Origin: Sphaeroforma sirkka
Lineage: Eukaryota; Opisthokonta; Ichthyosporea; Ichthyophonida
DNA length: 34,887 nucleotides
Direction of reading: 5' to 3'
Assembly (NCBI GenBank): GCA_001586965.3
Contig: LUCW03000056.1
Location: 1-34,887 of the forward strand
In this document: positions 10,190 to 20,329 of the stretch, piece by piece
How the letters are laid out: each line of letters opens with the position of its first letter
Numbering within the stretch: the first letter of the stretch is position 1
Translations under genes and position numbers: made by a program
Notes under the pieces: generated by a model
What the model saw: only the letters and a program-made list of their open reading frames with translations
Databases searched by the model: none
What the model was told of the DNA's origin: nothing

Positions 10190-10345
10190 TTATGGACCGA
10201 AGGAGGGGTGGAGTTTCGCCATATTATCACACATCGTACGAATGATGAGACGGGGAAATTAGAATACCTGGTGAGATGGCGAGAAGGCGAACCAACGTGG
10301 GAAACAGCAGAAGCTTTTGATGATGCCAACGATATCGCGGCCTAC
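10190..10345 (+). other. A2 C-terminal chromodomain
   Basis: After the GPY motif, the chain VEFRHIITHR, YLVRWREGEPTWE and FDDANDIAAYH has the chromodomain pattern (EYLV+W, TWE, an acidic linker, then a C-terminal helix). It ends in a basic tail RKRQRAQV. In chromoviruses this domain binds modified histone H3 or heterochromatin proteins and steers integration, which fits the self-nesting in this window. Confidence 0.85.
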
Positions 10346-10435
10346 CACAAAGCTTCGCAGACACGGACACGTAAGCGCCAACGTGCACAAGTCTAATACT
10401 TTATCTTCAATATAACTTTGTTCTCGGATATCGAG

Positions 10436-10885
10436 CTCAAGCTCTGGAGCATAAACCAGCAACTCTAGCTCCCGAGTATAAACCAGCCACTCGAGCTCTT
10501 GAGTATAAAAAAGCAGCGACTCTAGCTCCCGAGTATAAACCAGCAACTCTAGCTCCCGAGTATAAACCAGCCTCTCGAGCTCTTGAGTAAAAAAAGCAGC
10601 GACTCTAGCTCCCGAGTATAAACCAGCAACTCTAGCTCCCAGTATAAACCAGCCTCTCGAGCTCTTGAGTATAAACCAGCGACTCTAGCTCCCGAGTATA
10701 AACCAGCAACTCTAGCTCCCGAGTATAAACCAGCCTCTCGAGCTCTTGAGTATAAAAAAGCAGCGAATCTAGCTCCCGAGTATAAACCAGCCACTCGAGC
10801 TCGCGAGAATAAACGGTTAGCACTCGAGCTCGCGAGGGAAAATCGTCAGCGGCTCAAGCTCGCGAGGTTAAATGAGCCACTCTTG
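10436..10885 (+). repeat. 27-bp minisatellite, ~16 units (A2 3' UTR)
   Basis: Unit approximates CTCTAGCTCCCGAGTATAAACCAGCAA, with alternate CTCGAGCTCTTGAG forms; some units are 24 or 30 bp. Each carries an AGCTC/GAG palindromic core followed by TATAAA. The last units (from 10795) diverge to CTCGCGAG...AATAAAC. Confidence 0.9.
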
Positions 10886-11102
10886 CTTCGGAGTATAACA
10901 CAGCGAAATCAATCAAACAACTCCTTGGGCATTGTTTTGAAACAGCGGGTTAATGGTTTGCACGGTTTCTGCCACTGGCAGTTTTTCTCCGACACAAATA
11001 CAGTCCTATATTGTACTTGCCAAACTCCTATATGCTGACACAGATGAACAGTAGCTTCAAGAATTCAAACACGACGGGTCGCTCGAGACGTACACATCGG
11101 GT

Positions 11103-11272
11103 CCTCTAGCTCTCAGAGGTAAAATGCCAGCACAATGCTCTAGCTCTCTGAGGATAAATGCCAGCACAATGCTCTAGCTCTCGAGGATAAATGCCAGCAC
11201 AATGCTCTAGCTCTCGAGGATAAATGCCAGCACAATGCTCTAGCTCTCGAGGATAATGCCAGCACATAAGGT
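11103..11272 (+). repeat. 33-bp minisatellite, 5 units (A2 3' UTR)
   Basis: Unit CTCTAGCTCTCGAGGATAAA followed by TGCCAGCACAATG. It shares the AGCTC...GAG-x-ATAAA core with the 27-bp block. Found in reverse in A1 at 1270-1435. Confidence 0.9.
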
Positions 11273-11330
11273 ACTATGCTATTCTTATCATCTCTGAAAC
11301 TGGCACACTGCTTTGTTCAGTGCTTCAGTC

Positions 11331-11342
11331 GGGGGGGGGGGT
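11331..11342 (+). promoter_or_regulatory. A2 polypurine tract (G-run)
   Basis: Eleven G followed by T directly before the 3' LTR, the place where the plus-strand primer is normally made. A1 has the complement (C-run at 1197-1205). A nearly pure G tract is unusual; its length may be misread. Confidence 0.7.
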
Positions 11343-11592
11343 TGTGGTCAGAATACAAGTACTTATATTTATTTGATTATTTTAGGTTTATTACAAGTTT
11401 TACAGTTTATCAGAATAATCTGATAAACTGGGTTTTAGGGTTTTGCTGGTTTTTTACAGCACATGACTAATGACTCATTTAAGAGTCAGTCATTTTAGGA
11501 TTACTGTTTATAATTACTAATAAATGAACAACGTCCCCCCTCCCTGAGGAGGAGAACGTTGAGATACAGTTATCTCGCGTATACTTACTACA
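11343..11592 (+). repeat. A2 3' LTR (250 bp)
   Basis: Same TGTGGTCAG...CTTACTACA sequence as 3148-3394, with a few substitutions and homopolymer differences. Followed by the ATGT duplication at 11593-11596 and then A1 integrase sequence. Confidence 0.93.
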
Positions 11593-11596
11593 ATGT
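11593..11596. repeat. Target-site duplication ATGT, right of A2
   Basis: Partner of 3144-3147; the A1 integrase frame resumes here (gtgaccgttctgacgaag, complement of the N-terminal finger region). Confidence 0.8.
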
Positions 11597-14198
11597 GACC
11601 GTTCTGACGAAGTTGTTGGACTGTGTCCGCCGCCCCATGATGTCCTTGTTCGTGTTGCGCTTGCGTGAGTTGCGTACGACGCTGTTTCTCCGCCGGACTC
11701 GCTTGTGCAAACGCCGGTTGACCCTCTGCATCTGCCAGTGCCACTGAGATTTCTCGCGCTGTGTCTAAGCACATGACATATTTTGTATGCTTTGGTTCTG
11801 CAAAACCAAGTCGCTGTGAAAACAGCGGGTCCAGTTTGAATCCATTGGGAGGACCCACCCGTGTGCTACTACGGTATGACCCCATGGTGTCTTCCCACAT
11901 GCGTACTTAGCGTACTTGAGGAACGTGTGGTGTCCGTGGTACCAGCACCGGTTCTGTCTGCAATAACTGCTTGAACAGGTCGAACCATGGTGCTCTTGGT
12001 ACCCATGGTAGACATACTGTGGCCCGTGCGCCGTCGGCTCGTATCTTGCGTAACATCCTGTGTATCTGTTCCCAAGGCGGGTTCATCCATCCATCGACTA
12101 TCGACCAGTCGTGGGGGCAAACGCTCCTTCCCCATCATCCTTCGTCCAGAACCGAGGAAGCTGAGCGTTGGTTGGGTCCGCAAATACATCTATGTCATTC
12201 GGTCCAAAGTGTTGTTGCGCTTGTTCAAAGTAACTAGGGAATAACTGCCAGCCGTCGGTATACATTATTTCGAGTTCGTCCTGCTCCGCTGTCCCCTCGT
12301 GTACTCTACTTAACATGTCCGGGAGCACATTTGACTCTCCTGGTATATGCGATATGGTAAAGTTGAATGGCGCGATGATATGATGCCATCTCTGAAGCAT
12401 CGGATTAAGCTTGAGCTGTGTGTTCATATATACAAGGGCCTTGTGGTCCGTGAAGACCGCAAACCGTTGCCCATCCAAGTATTCCCTGAAATGTGTCAGT
12501 CCATATACCAATGCCAGTAACTCCTTCAATAGGTGTGGCGTAGTTCTGTTGCGCATGGTTCAGAGTCTTACTAAAGAACATTAAGTAATGTTTCTTATCG
12601 TTGACCCATTGGAATAGCGCTCCCCTAAACCGTAATCGCTAGCGTCGGTTTCCAAGTTCAGAGGAATGCCGTCGACCGGAAAGTGTAACGCCACAGCATT
12701 CACCACTGCGTCTTTCATTGCCTGCCACGCCTGTGCATGTCTCTCCTCCCAACGATCACCTATCAACTCCTTTGGTTTGAGTTTGCAAAATTCGCGCAAG
12801 GGTGCAACCGTGTTCGCGAAATTAGGCAGATGTTCGTGGAGGTAATTTGCTAAACCCAACGCCGAGGCTATATCTTTGTATAGTAGTGGTGTGGGCCAGT
12901 CGATCAGCTTGGCCTGCTTTTCATGGTCAATGTCAATGCCTTGTGCCGATACTTTCTTCCCTAGGATCATGACTTCGGAGATAGCGAAGTGGCACTTGGC
13001 AGGGTTAAGCTTAAAACTGTGGTATGTTAGCGTTGTATCACCTTCTGCACCGTCCTAACGTGTTCGTCATAACCGTCACTGGCGATAACTATGTCATCGA
13101 TATAGTGGTGAACCGGTAAGCCATCAAGTATTGTACTCAAGGTACGTTGAAACTGCTGCGTGAGTACATGAAGACCGAACGGTGCTGATGTGAACGAGTA
13201 CTGATAACGTTCGTGTGTAAAACTAAATAAGTATTGTGAGTCTGGATGGATGGGCAGCCTGTGGTATGCAGCCGATATGTCCAGCGTCGTGTAGTACTTC
13301 TTACTCTTGAGGCGAGATATGAGTTCGTTGACCTTGGGGATCAGGAACTGGTCACCAGGAATAAGCGCGTTAACGGCACGCATGTCTAAACACACGCGTA
13401 CCTTCTTGACGTTGCCTTCCGCATCGAATGTCGGTACCGCAAGGAGAGGAAGATTAACAGTCGTTGGTGTCGTTCGTTTCGTGATCACCAAATCCGTCAA
13501 CCACTTCTTCACTTGTTCATCCACATAGGGGAGCCATCGATCGGATACGAAGTTACGCGCCGATCGCCGCATCTGCAACGCTTGTTCATGGGTTCTGGGA
13601 TGGTTACCTCACTCCCTTCCAGACGACAGCGCGCGTTGTCGGCAATTTTCGCATTGGCTTCCAAATCCTGTGCCAACCGTTCGCGTACATCGACGGGTTC
13701 CGTCGTGTTAGGTGCCTGTCGGCGTGGTATGGGTTCGAGGAGCTCTTCTAGTTCTGTGGGGTCTATTGGTGCAAGTGGCGATTGGATACCGCCTATGTAT
13801 AGGCCCAAGCCTTTCAACATATCTTGCCCCACTATAACATCTATACCCGTCGGCAAGTTCATCAATTCTAATGAACCGTCGATAATTCTGGTACCGTACC
13901 TTATAGGTACCACTTCCGTCGTCCCCAGTCGTCGAGTTCGCACCGCCTTGTCAGCTAAATATATAAATGACCCAGGTGGTGCCGGAGTTATTGGTCGGCC
14001 AAGGAGGTCTGCGGATGTCGTGAGATACAACTTCTATTTGCTCCCGTGTCTATCAAGGCTTTGAACGTACGTCCGTTGATTTGTACTTGAATATAGACTC
14101 GGCTGTGTCTGACGTCAGCAATGGGTCTTGTATTGCCATCACTGCTCCAATCGTGGTAACAAATATGAAGCTCTATCCGACTCAGACACCCTCACCTC
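11597..14198 (-). pseudogene. pol: A1 pol, 5' part: protease, RT, RNase H, Dam-like domain, integrase finger
   Basis: Read from 14198 down: protease (start lost to a frame break near 14035; QDMLKGLGL near 13810), linker (VTIP.. near 13600, RRSARN 13560), RT (VCLDMRAVNALIP near 13375; TLDISAAYHRLPI near 13255; YIDDIVIASDG near 13095), thumb/connection (12600-12970), RNase H (12300-12650, with TDHKALVY and SNVLPDMLSR), Dam-like domain (about 11900-12270, WMNPPW near 12090, and an unbroken ATVCLPW segment near 12015) and the HHCC finger start. Frame breaks at about 13030, 13535, 14035, 12620 and 12115. Its continuation is 1950-3147. This copy shows that the Dam-like domain reads from RADGARATVCLPW without the break seen in A2. 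Confidence 0.87.
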
Positions 14199-15430
14199 TC
14201 ATGCATGATCGGCTACCGACTGTCATGTCATAGGTGTGGTTTGGTGGTGACGTCATGTGCTCGAAGTCTTCGTAAAGGATCGTGTTGATATGAATCTCTG
14301 TAGCTTCCGATGGTGGAGCCAAGTCTTCGTCCTGTGTAATCGCATTCACCTGTACTTGAGGCGTCGGACGTATTGTGCGTACGTCTCTAGTCTGGGAGAA
14401 GAGCCCCTCCCTGTCCTGCGGTTGACGTTGTGGACGGTCTGTGTATCTGTTGTACGTCCCTCATCAGGACGGTTGTTGTACGTGGTGAAGGTACGGGACG
14501 CTTCTCTACGGTCGGGACTCTAATGTAGCTCGAAGTGTCTCAATCACGCCCCGAAGAGCTTCAGCTCGAGCCGTGTTATTCTCCTCGATTGCTTGGCATA
14601 GCTCGTCACTTAACTGTAGTAGTATCGTGCGTGTAGCGCCTGTCGCCTTTTCTCGATACTAGCCGGTGTGGGCGGAGGCACTGTTGTCTCCTTCTCTTGT
14701 CGTTTATGTGTCTGTACATATTCACTGGGCGCTTCTTTCTCGCCCCACTGACGTTGCTGTTGTTGGCGCAGGTTCGTACTTAATCGGTCCTGTCTATTCT
14801 TCACCGCCTGCTTACCTTGAGGATTCTGTCTAGCTAATACTTGTTCATGTGCGAAATGTTGAACTCTTGAAAAGTTGGTGTGTTTCTCACTGGCAGACAG
14901 AGTATCATCCTCCTCGGTTGAACTGTCCTCTGACCCTGGTGATTTGTACCCAAGTCCATAAAACGGACGCTCACAGCCTTGAATTCGAAAGGTAGGATTG
15001 TCTTCGTCCTCTCTGGTACTGCCTGTACCCGTTCGTGTGCGTCAGAAGAACTCTCCTTAGCGGCCGGCCGGTCCCCTATCTGTAGTTCGTCCGTGAGTTC
15101 CTGAGGCGTTTATGCGCTGTAACCTCTGTTCGTATTTTTTCAAAGAGAGACTGCTGTTGTGTCATCAGCTCCAAGAGATGTGTCAAGATGTGACTGTTGT
15201 TGTTGCCCCTCCAGTGCCTGACCTGAGTGCGGAGCGGAGCGTTCCGTATGGGACTGACGACGTTTAGTTCCACGTCGGTCGATATCATCTTCCTTGCGGC
15301 GCTCAGGATTCAAGAGTTGCTGTCTACGACTTTGGGCGGGGGGGTAGGACATGGTTGGTGAGTTGTTTGTCAATGGAGAACTAGAAATGTGTGCGAATGA
15401 ACTGATAGAGTACTGAATATAAATATCCAT
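14199..15430 (-). pseudogene. gag: A1 gag with two internal deletions
   Basis: Starts MDIYIQYS at 15430 (a second in-frame Met, MSYP, at 15352 has better context, ACCATG) and ends at the same TGA as A2 (14199-14201). Relative to A3, ~320 bp are missing near 15188 and ~820 bp near 14480. The second removes the whole conserved core (WPDWP to the zinc knuckle), so the product could not assemble or bind RNA normally. Remaining parts match A3: the Gln-rich region, the acidic segment and the C-terminal tail. A1 would need Gag from another copy to move. Confidence 0.82.
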
Positions 15431-15943
15431 TTTCTATTAAATTTCATCCTTCAAACACATAACGTCTCGACATCGATCTCCGAGGAACTCGTGGGTTCCC
15501 TCGTGACTGTTTTTTTCCTACACTAACATAAGTAGTGTGTGGATAGTCTATATACTCTAACACTACCAGCTGTCTTACTCTTCATCCCACAATAACATAT
15601 GGTTGAGTGCCTCATTAGTCGGAGCCACTTCTTGTTCTACTCCTCGCCAGCTCTTACTCCGGCCTAATGACGGCCCTATTCGCAGGACCCTGTTGGGAAC
15701 TTCCCTCATCGCTCCTCTTAGACTCTTCTTACCCGTGATGTCCTTGTCATGTGCTGTTGCTGGTTGTTGGAATATGCTTCTTGATCTAAGAACGATTGCT
15801 CGTTATTGCACTCTAAACTAAGCTGCCGTCAACCACACCTTCTGTGCATACTGTTGATCCTCTTCGTTGACCTGATTTTTCTGGAAGTTCTAGTGATTTC
15901 AGTGTGTTCGCAATTCATTTTCACAATTTATCCCTTGTATTTA
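15431..15943 (-). other. A1 5' leader, gag-proximal part
   Basis: Non-coding; matches A3 leader about 29880-30408 in reverse. Interrupted at 15943 by B1 and resumed at 24019. No independent feature seen. Confidence 0.8.
15940..15943. repeat. Target-site duplication TTTA, left of B1
   Basis: TTTA here and at 24019-24022. The uninterrupted site is present in A2 near 4083-4100 (reverse of ccttgtaTTTActtgcatcg), which confirms the insertion point. Confidence 0.8.
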
Positions 15944-16122
15944 TGTAGTAAACACATCAAAATACGATACTAAAACCTACTGAGTCTCCTGAGGCTCAGT
16001 GCGGTGTATTTATTCTTATATTTGATTGTCTACGTGGTCTACAAATAATTCACCTCGTGTGAATTAATTGTAAATTAATTCTAACTTCACACTGATAGTG
16101 GTTTAAGGGGACTTTTACCACA
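15944..16122 (-). repeat. B1 3' LTR (179 bp)
   Basis: TGTAGTAAAC...TTTTACCACA on the plus strand. Contains a CTGAG...CTCAG stem-loop (15979-15999) and a GTGTGAATTAATT / AATTAATTCTAACTTCACAC inverted pair. On the minus strand GAGGGGAG lies just outside it (16123-16130), the polypurine tract. Confidence 0.9.
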
Positions 16123-16540
16123 CTCCCCTCAAGCTCAAGCGTCACCAGTGATTGAAGAGCTTCAAAAAATAAATGACCTCTTAAACTATTGAAAATTAAA
16201 CATATATAACTAGTAGTGTAAATAAACAATATATATATATATATATATATAAACTAATGAAATCCTTCTGCTGAGTAAGTTCTTGCCTTGAAACTGGTCT
16301 TTTGAACCATCCCGGCTGTGCTGGTATATTTTCACCCCCCAAAAAAAGCTAGGGTATCCGCTGGTATGTTTTCACCCCCCCCATAAGCTAGGGTATCCGC
16401 TGGAGTTATACTCGCCTATAAGCTCGAGTTGTGGAATCGTCTTTCGCCTCTATACCGTGGTGAAATCTCACGAGGAGAGACAAAACTTCGATCCGGAAGT
16501 ATATGATAGACATCTAGTATTCATCAACGTAACGTTGGAA
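16123..16540 (-). other. B1 3' UTR with short repeats and (AT)n
   Basis: Contains an AT dinucleotide run (16229-16251) and two to three units of a ~45-bp repeat, CTGGTAT-TTTTCACCCCCC...AGCTAGGGTATCCG (16318-16405), followed by GGAGTTATACTCGCCTATAAGCTCGAGTT (two parts, 16400-16430). The last segment resembles the family A 3' UTR unit (GAGTATAA-CCAGC in reverse). Confidence 0.75.
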
Positions 16541-19500
16541 TTATTGTTGTTGTGCCGCTTTCTTCTTCTGCCGAGTTTGCTCGGCTTTGTGGTATGCCGC
16601 GATGTCATTCGGATCGTCAAAAGCTTCGGCTGACTCCCAAGTTGGATCACCATCCCGCCAGCGAACCAAGTATTCTGTATTCCCTGTGGAATCATTCTGT
16701 CTATGTCGAATGATGTAACGGAACGAGGAACTATCCTGCCACATATGATCTTCTAAAGGCTTTTCGGTGGCTCTATGGACTAGTCGCAAAAGTTCCACTC
16801 TAACTGGTTTACCTTTGAAAGTATCTGGAAGTGAACCATCCTTGTGTGTCAGTTCATATCCTTGTCCCTGTCTGGCTTTGACAACGTATGGTCCAAACAT
16901 TGGTCGCATTGCTTTGGTTGTGCGACCTTCGGACCGTACCATTACCACATCCCCTGGTTGAAAGGCGATAAAATCGTAAGCATGGAGGCGGTCAAACTGC
17001 CTGGATAGTGTGTCTGCGTATTTCTGCGTGACCTTGTAAAGCGTCGGCAAGATAGTGTCGTGCAAACGATCCAGCCGGTGTGCCCAAGCCTCATTGGTGA
17101 CCGGCTGATTCCCGGAAGGTCATCCGTGAAGTCAGCAAACGGAACATGACGGCGACCGAAGTAAGCACTGAATGGTGCTGTCTTGTGTCGCCGAGATATT
17201 CGGAGGTTCTGGCACAGCATAATAAGTGGTAGTCGGACATCCCATGCCGTAGGCAAAGATTCACATAGCTTGCGAACTCCTTCGTGGATGTCTCTGTGTC
17301 TTCTCTCCGCTGCTCCCAGAACCTGAGGACGATATGGTGGCGACTTTGCATGCATCACTCCAACTTCTTGAGTTATTAATTTAACAATCTTGTTCGAAAA
17401 CTCGCCTCCCTCGTCTGATTGAATTTTCCTGGGAAAACCATGTTCCCCAAACACCTCCATAAGTTTAGATGTCACCACTTCTGCTGACTTTGTGGCCGTT
17501 GCTCTCAATATCGAGTACCCCGTTGCTATATCCAAGACGTGCAATATATATCGATTTCCTGCTGCTGAAACTAGTGGCATTGGAATCATGTCGACTTGAA
17601 TATGATCCCACGGATACTTTGCCGTTATATTAATCATCGGGTGAAATCCCTTTCGTAACACCCTCTGTCCTAGACATGTGCGACAGTTTCTCCTAACTGT
17701 TTGTGCAAGTTCCAGAGCGTTAGGCCACAAATGTCCGTTCTGCTGTAGTTGAGCAACTGTATCTTCTGCTCTATGATGCCCAATCTCATGCTGACACAAG
17801 GTGAGCTGTGTGCGACGGCTTATCTCTTCCTCATCTGGAGAATCCGTCATGGCTACTTCCGAGATAGCGATCGATACTAGCCGAGACGTATCTAATGGGG
17901 TGACTTTCGATACTGAGGACGGTTCTGCATATCCCAATCGTGCTGAAAACGTCGCTGGAAGGCTGTAACCATTGCGTGGACCTACTCTGGCAATGACTGT
18001 GTGACCCCATGGTGCCTTGCCACTCGCATACTTTCCGTATTTGAGGAAGGAGTGGGCTGTCCTTGGAACTAATACTGGGTCTCTTTGTAGAAGCGACTTG
18101 AATAACTGGAACCAAGGCTCGTGGGGCGCCCACGGTAGACACACCGTAGCTGTGGCCCTCTCTGATCGTATCTTGCGCAACATTCTATGGATTAATCTCC
18201 ATGGTGGGTTCATCCATCCGTCTATATCTTTCCAACAATGTGCAAACGCTCCACCCCTGTCATCGTCGGTGTAGTAGCGTGGCAAATGATGGTCCTGATG
18301 CGAAGCAAAGACATCGACATTATTCTCACCCATAATCCGTTGCGCTTGCTCAAAGTAGTCTGGAAAAAAGTTGCCAACATTCTGCATATAGTACCTCCGG
18401 GTCCTCAGTCTCAACAGTTCCCTCATGAAGCCTAGACCACGCGTCTGGTAACACGTTCTTTATACCCGGGATGTGCGAGATAGTAAAATTGAAAGGCGCT
18501 ATGATGTGATGCCATCGTTGTAGCATCGGATTCAGCTTTCTGTGTGTTCATATACACCAAAGCCTTGTGATCAGTCAACACTGAAAAGCGTTGACCTTCG
18601 AGATGATCCCGGAAGTGTGTGAGACCATATACCAAGGCCAATAATTCCTTCATGGGTGTTGCGTAATTGCGCTGTGCTGCGTTGAGGGTCTTGCTGAAGA
18701 ACATTAGGTATTGCTTCTTCCCTTCTATGGTCTGGAACAATGCACCTCCAATACCGTAGTCGCTTGCATCCGTTTCGAGTTGTAAAGGTACTTCGTCGAC
18801 GGGAAATTTCAACACTACTGCCTCAACTATGGCTTGCTTCATGGCATCCCAAGCTTGCTGGTGTCTCTGTTCCCACCTGTCTCCAATGATTTCCTTAGGC
18901 TTCAGTCTTACAAATTCCCGGAGTGGGGCAACTACCTCTGCAAAGTTTGGTAGGTGCTCGTGAAGAAAGTTGGCTAATCCCAAGGCCGATGCAATGTCTT
19001 TGTACTTCTTCGGGGTTGGCCAGTCAATGAGCTTGGCCTGCTTTTCATGGCAAATATCAATTCCGGCCTTCGATACTCGCTTCCCTAGGATCATGACTTC
19101 TTTGACTGCAAAATGACATTTTGAAGGGTTTAGCTTGAAACTGTGGTACGTCAGCCGCCGAATGACCTCTTTCACTACTCGTACGTGTTCCTCGTAGTCA
19201 TCTGTTGCTATTACGATGTCGTCCAGGTAGTGGTGTGCCGGAAGTCCTTGCAATATCACACTCAGTGTACGCTGAAACTGCTGCGTCAGTCAGTGTGTAG
19301 TCCAAATGGCGCTGATGTAAAGGAATACTGGCTTTTGCCATGTGTGAAACTGAATAGATACTGAGAATCAGGGTGAATTGGGAGTCGATGGTACGCTGCG
19401 GTTAGATCCAATGTCGTGTAATATCTCTTCCCTTTGATGTTACCAATGATGTCGTTGATACGGGGAATAATGAACTGATCCGCCGGTATTAATGCATTCA

Positions 19501-20326
19501 CCGCTCTGAGGTCCAAACACACTCGCACTTTCTTTAGTTCTCCAGATTGAGTATACTCTGGCACGGCGAGCAAGGGTAAGTTGACGGAAGTGGCTGTATC
19601 CCTTTGAACTATGACCAAATCTTGAATCCACTTCTGCACCTGTCTATCTACCCATGGTATCCATTTGTCTGCTACAAAGTTCCTTACTGCCTTCCGCATC
19701 CTTGCAGCTTGATCTGGTGTCACTGGCAATCTAACTTCGCCTCCTTCCAGTCTGCACCTGTCCTTTTCTCGAATACCGTCATTGTCCCTCAGTTCCTTGT
19801 CTAGTTCCAGGCGAACACCGGTTTCCTCGGTCAAATCTGGTGGTCGTCTCAACGGTATTGGTTCCAATAGTTTGTCTAGCTCCGTTGGATCTATGGGTGA
19901 GAATGGCGATTGAAGGCCTCCCCACGTATAGCCCTAAGCCAGGCATAAGATCCTGGCCTACGATCGCGTCGATAGCCGGTGGTAGATTCATTAGCTCGAA
20001 AGACTGTTCTGTGAGCTCTAGACCATATCGTACTGGAGTTTGTACGGTTGAGCCTATTCGCCGTGTACGAAGACTACGATCAGCTAGGTATATATAGGAT
20101 CCTCCGGAGCCGACTTAATTTGCAATCCCCAATCGTGTGCGGATGTCGAATCAATGCAACTTCTGTTTGCCCCAGAATCCACTAACGCCCTGCATGTCTT
20201 ACCGTTAATCAGGATGGATATGAATACTCGATTGTCCATTGAAAGTAATGGATCTTTGATCGATAGTATCACAGGTGTGCTAGACGGGAAAACTAAAGTT
20301 GCATCTACATCCGACACCCTTACGTC
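16541..20326 (-). pseudogene. pol: B1 pol polyprotein, frame-broken in few places
   Basis: Order read on the minus strand: protease (LVDSGANRSC near 20185), linker and RT (VCLDLRAVNALIP near 19510; TTLDLTAAYHRLPI near 19400; YLDDIVIATDD near 19220), RNase H (ETDASDYGIGGALFQ 18765; MKELLALVYG 18655; TDHKALVY 18570), Dam-like domain (about 18000-18370), integrase (HEIGHH finger, CRTC, VDMIPMP, QSDEGGEF, GAAERRHRD), GPY (MFGPYVVK near 16900) and chromodomain (EYLVRWRDGDPTWE near 16640), ending QQQ at the TAA 16541-16543. One 494-codon frame (16942-18426) covers the whole Dam-like domain and integrase core uninterrupted. Breaks near 17110, 18430, 18535, 19285, 19920 and 20115. Confidence 0.9.
17990..18375 (-). 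other. Dam-like methyltransferase-type domain in B1 pol (unbroken)
   Basis: FPDYFEQAQRIMG, VDVFASHQDHHLPRYY, TDDDRGGAFAHCW, GWMNPPWRLIHRMLRKI, ATVCLPWAPHEPWF then LVPRTAHSFLKYGKYASG. It is open in one frame and joined to integrase. The D-x-F-A, NPPW and PWF positions are identical to family A while the variable parts differ. The usual DW before NPPW is CW here. This is the best copy for structure-based comparison. Confidence 0.78.
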
Positions 20327-20329
20327 CTA
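20327..20329 (-). promoter_or_regulatory. In-frame UAG between gag and pol in B1
   Basis: GAA TAG GAC GTA AGG GTG TCG GAT: gag ends and pol continues in the same frame without an ATG nearby. Bases after the stop (GA-GT-AGGGTGTC-GA) match those in family A, whose stop is TGA. Confidence 0.7.

Larger units (their letters stand above)
6587..10396 (+). pseudogene. pol: A2 pol polyprotein, frame-broken
   Basis: Domains in order: aspartic protease (LIDTGANRSC, 6730), PR-RT linker (7100-7250), reverse transcriptase (KKVRVCLDMRAVNALIP 7380; TTLDISAAYHRLPI 7497; IDDIVIASDG 7689), RNase H (ETDASDYG 8139; MKELLALVYG 8261; TDHKALVY 8339; NVLPDMLSR 8458), Dam-like domain (8545-8900), integrase (HHCC finger 9135-9250, D at 9333, D at 9521 and E at 9629 with the D-35-E spacing) with GPY (10036), and chromodomain (10207-10330). 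Stop TAA at 10394-10396. Frame breaks are near 7100, 7258, 7552, 7678, 7790, 7936, 8165, 8490, 8765 and 9455-9510; most are absent from at least one other copy, so they are copy-specific damage or sequencing error. Length (~1,270 codons) is a little above the usual chromovirus pol because of the extra domain. Confidence 0.9.
10397..11330 (+). other. A2 3' UTR with minisatellites
   Basis: Non-coding stretch between pol and the polypurine tract. It carries two repeat blocks (separate entries) joined by about 220 bp of unique sequence (10886-11102). The long minus-strand frames inside it (LYSGAR/LVYTREL repeats) arise because 27 is a multiple of 3 and are not supported as genes. Confidence 0.85.
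3148..11592 (+). mobile_element. A2: full-length family A chromovirus inserted in A1 integrase
   Basis: Complete 8.4-kb element with two near-identical LTRs (3148-3394 and 11343-11592), leader, gag, in-frame UGA, pol, repeat-rich 3' UTR, G-run polypurine tract and flanking target duplication. It lies in opposite orientation to its host copy A1. Coding parts are broken by several one- to four-base indels, so as sequenced it is non-functional. The LTRs differ at only about 8-10 positions, mostly indels, so it is a fairly young insertion. Family placement rests on domain order, the GPY motif and the C-terminal chromodomain. Confidence 0.93.

Noticed and set aside
10549..10823. Repetitive minus-strand frames (LYSGAR, LVYTREL units) as a repeat protein gene
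   Set aside because: They follow the 27-bp DNA period in a 3' UTR, change frame between A1 and A2 and have no start context or domain.
11103..11272. 33-bp direct repeats as a CRISPR array
   Set aside because: Units are contiguous with no variable spacers, lie in a retrotransposon 3' UTR, and the genome is eukaryotic.
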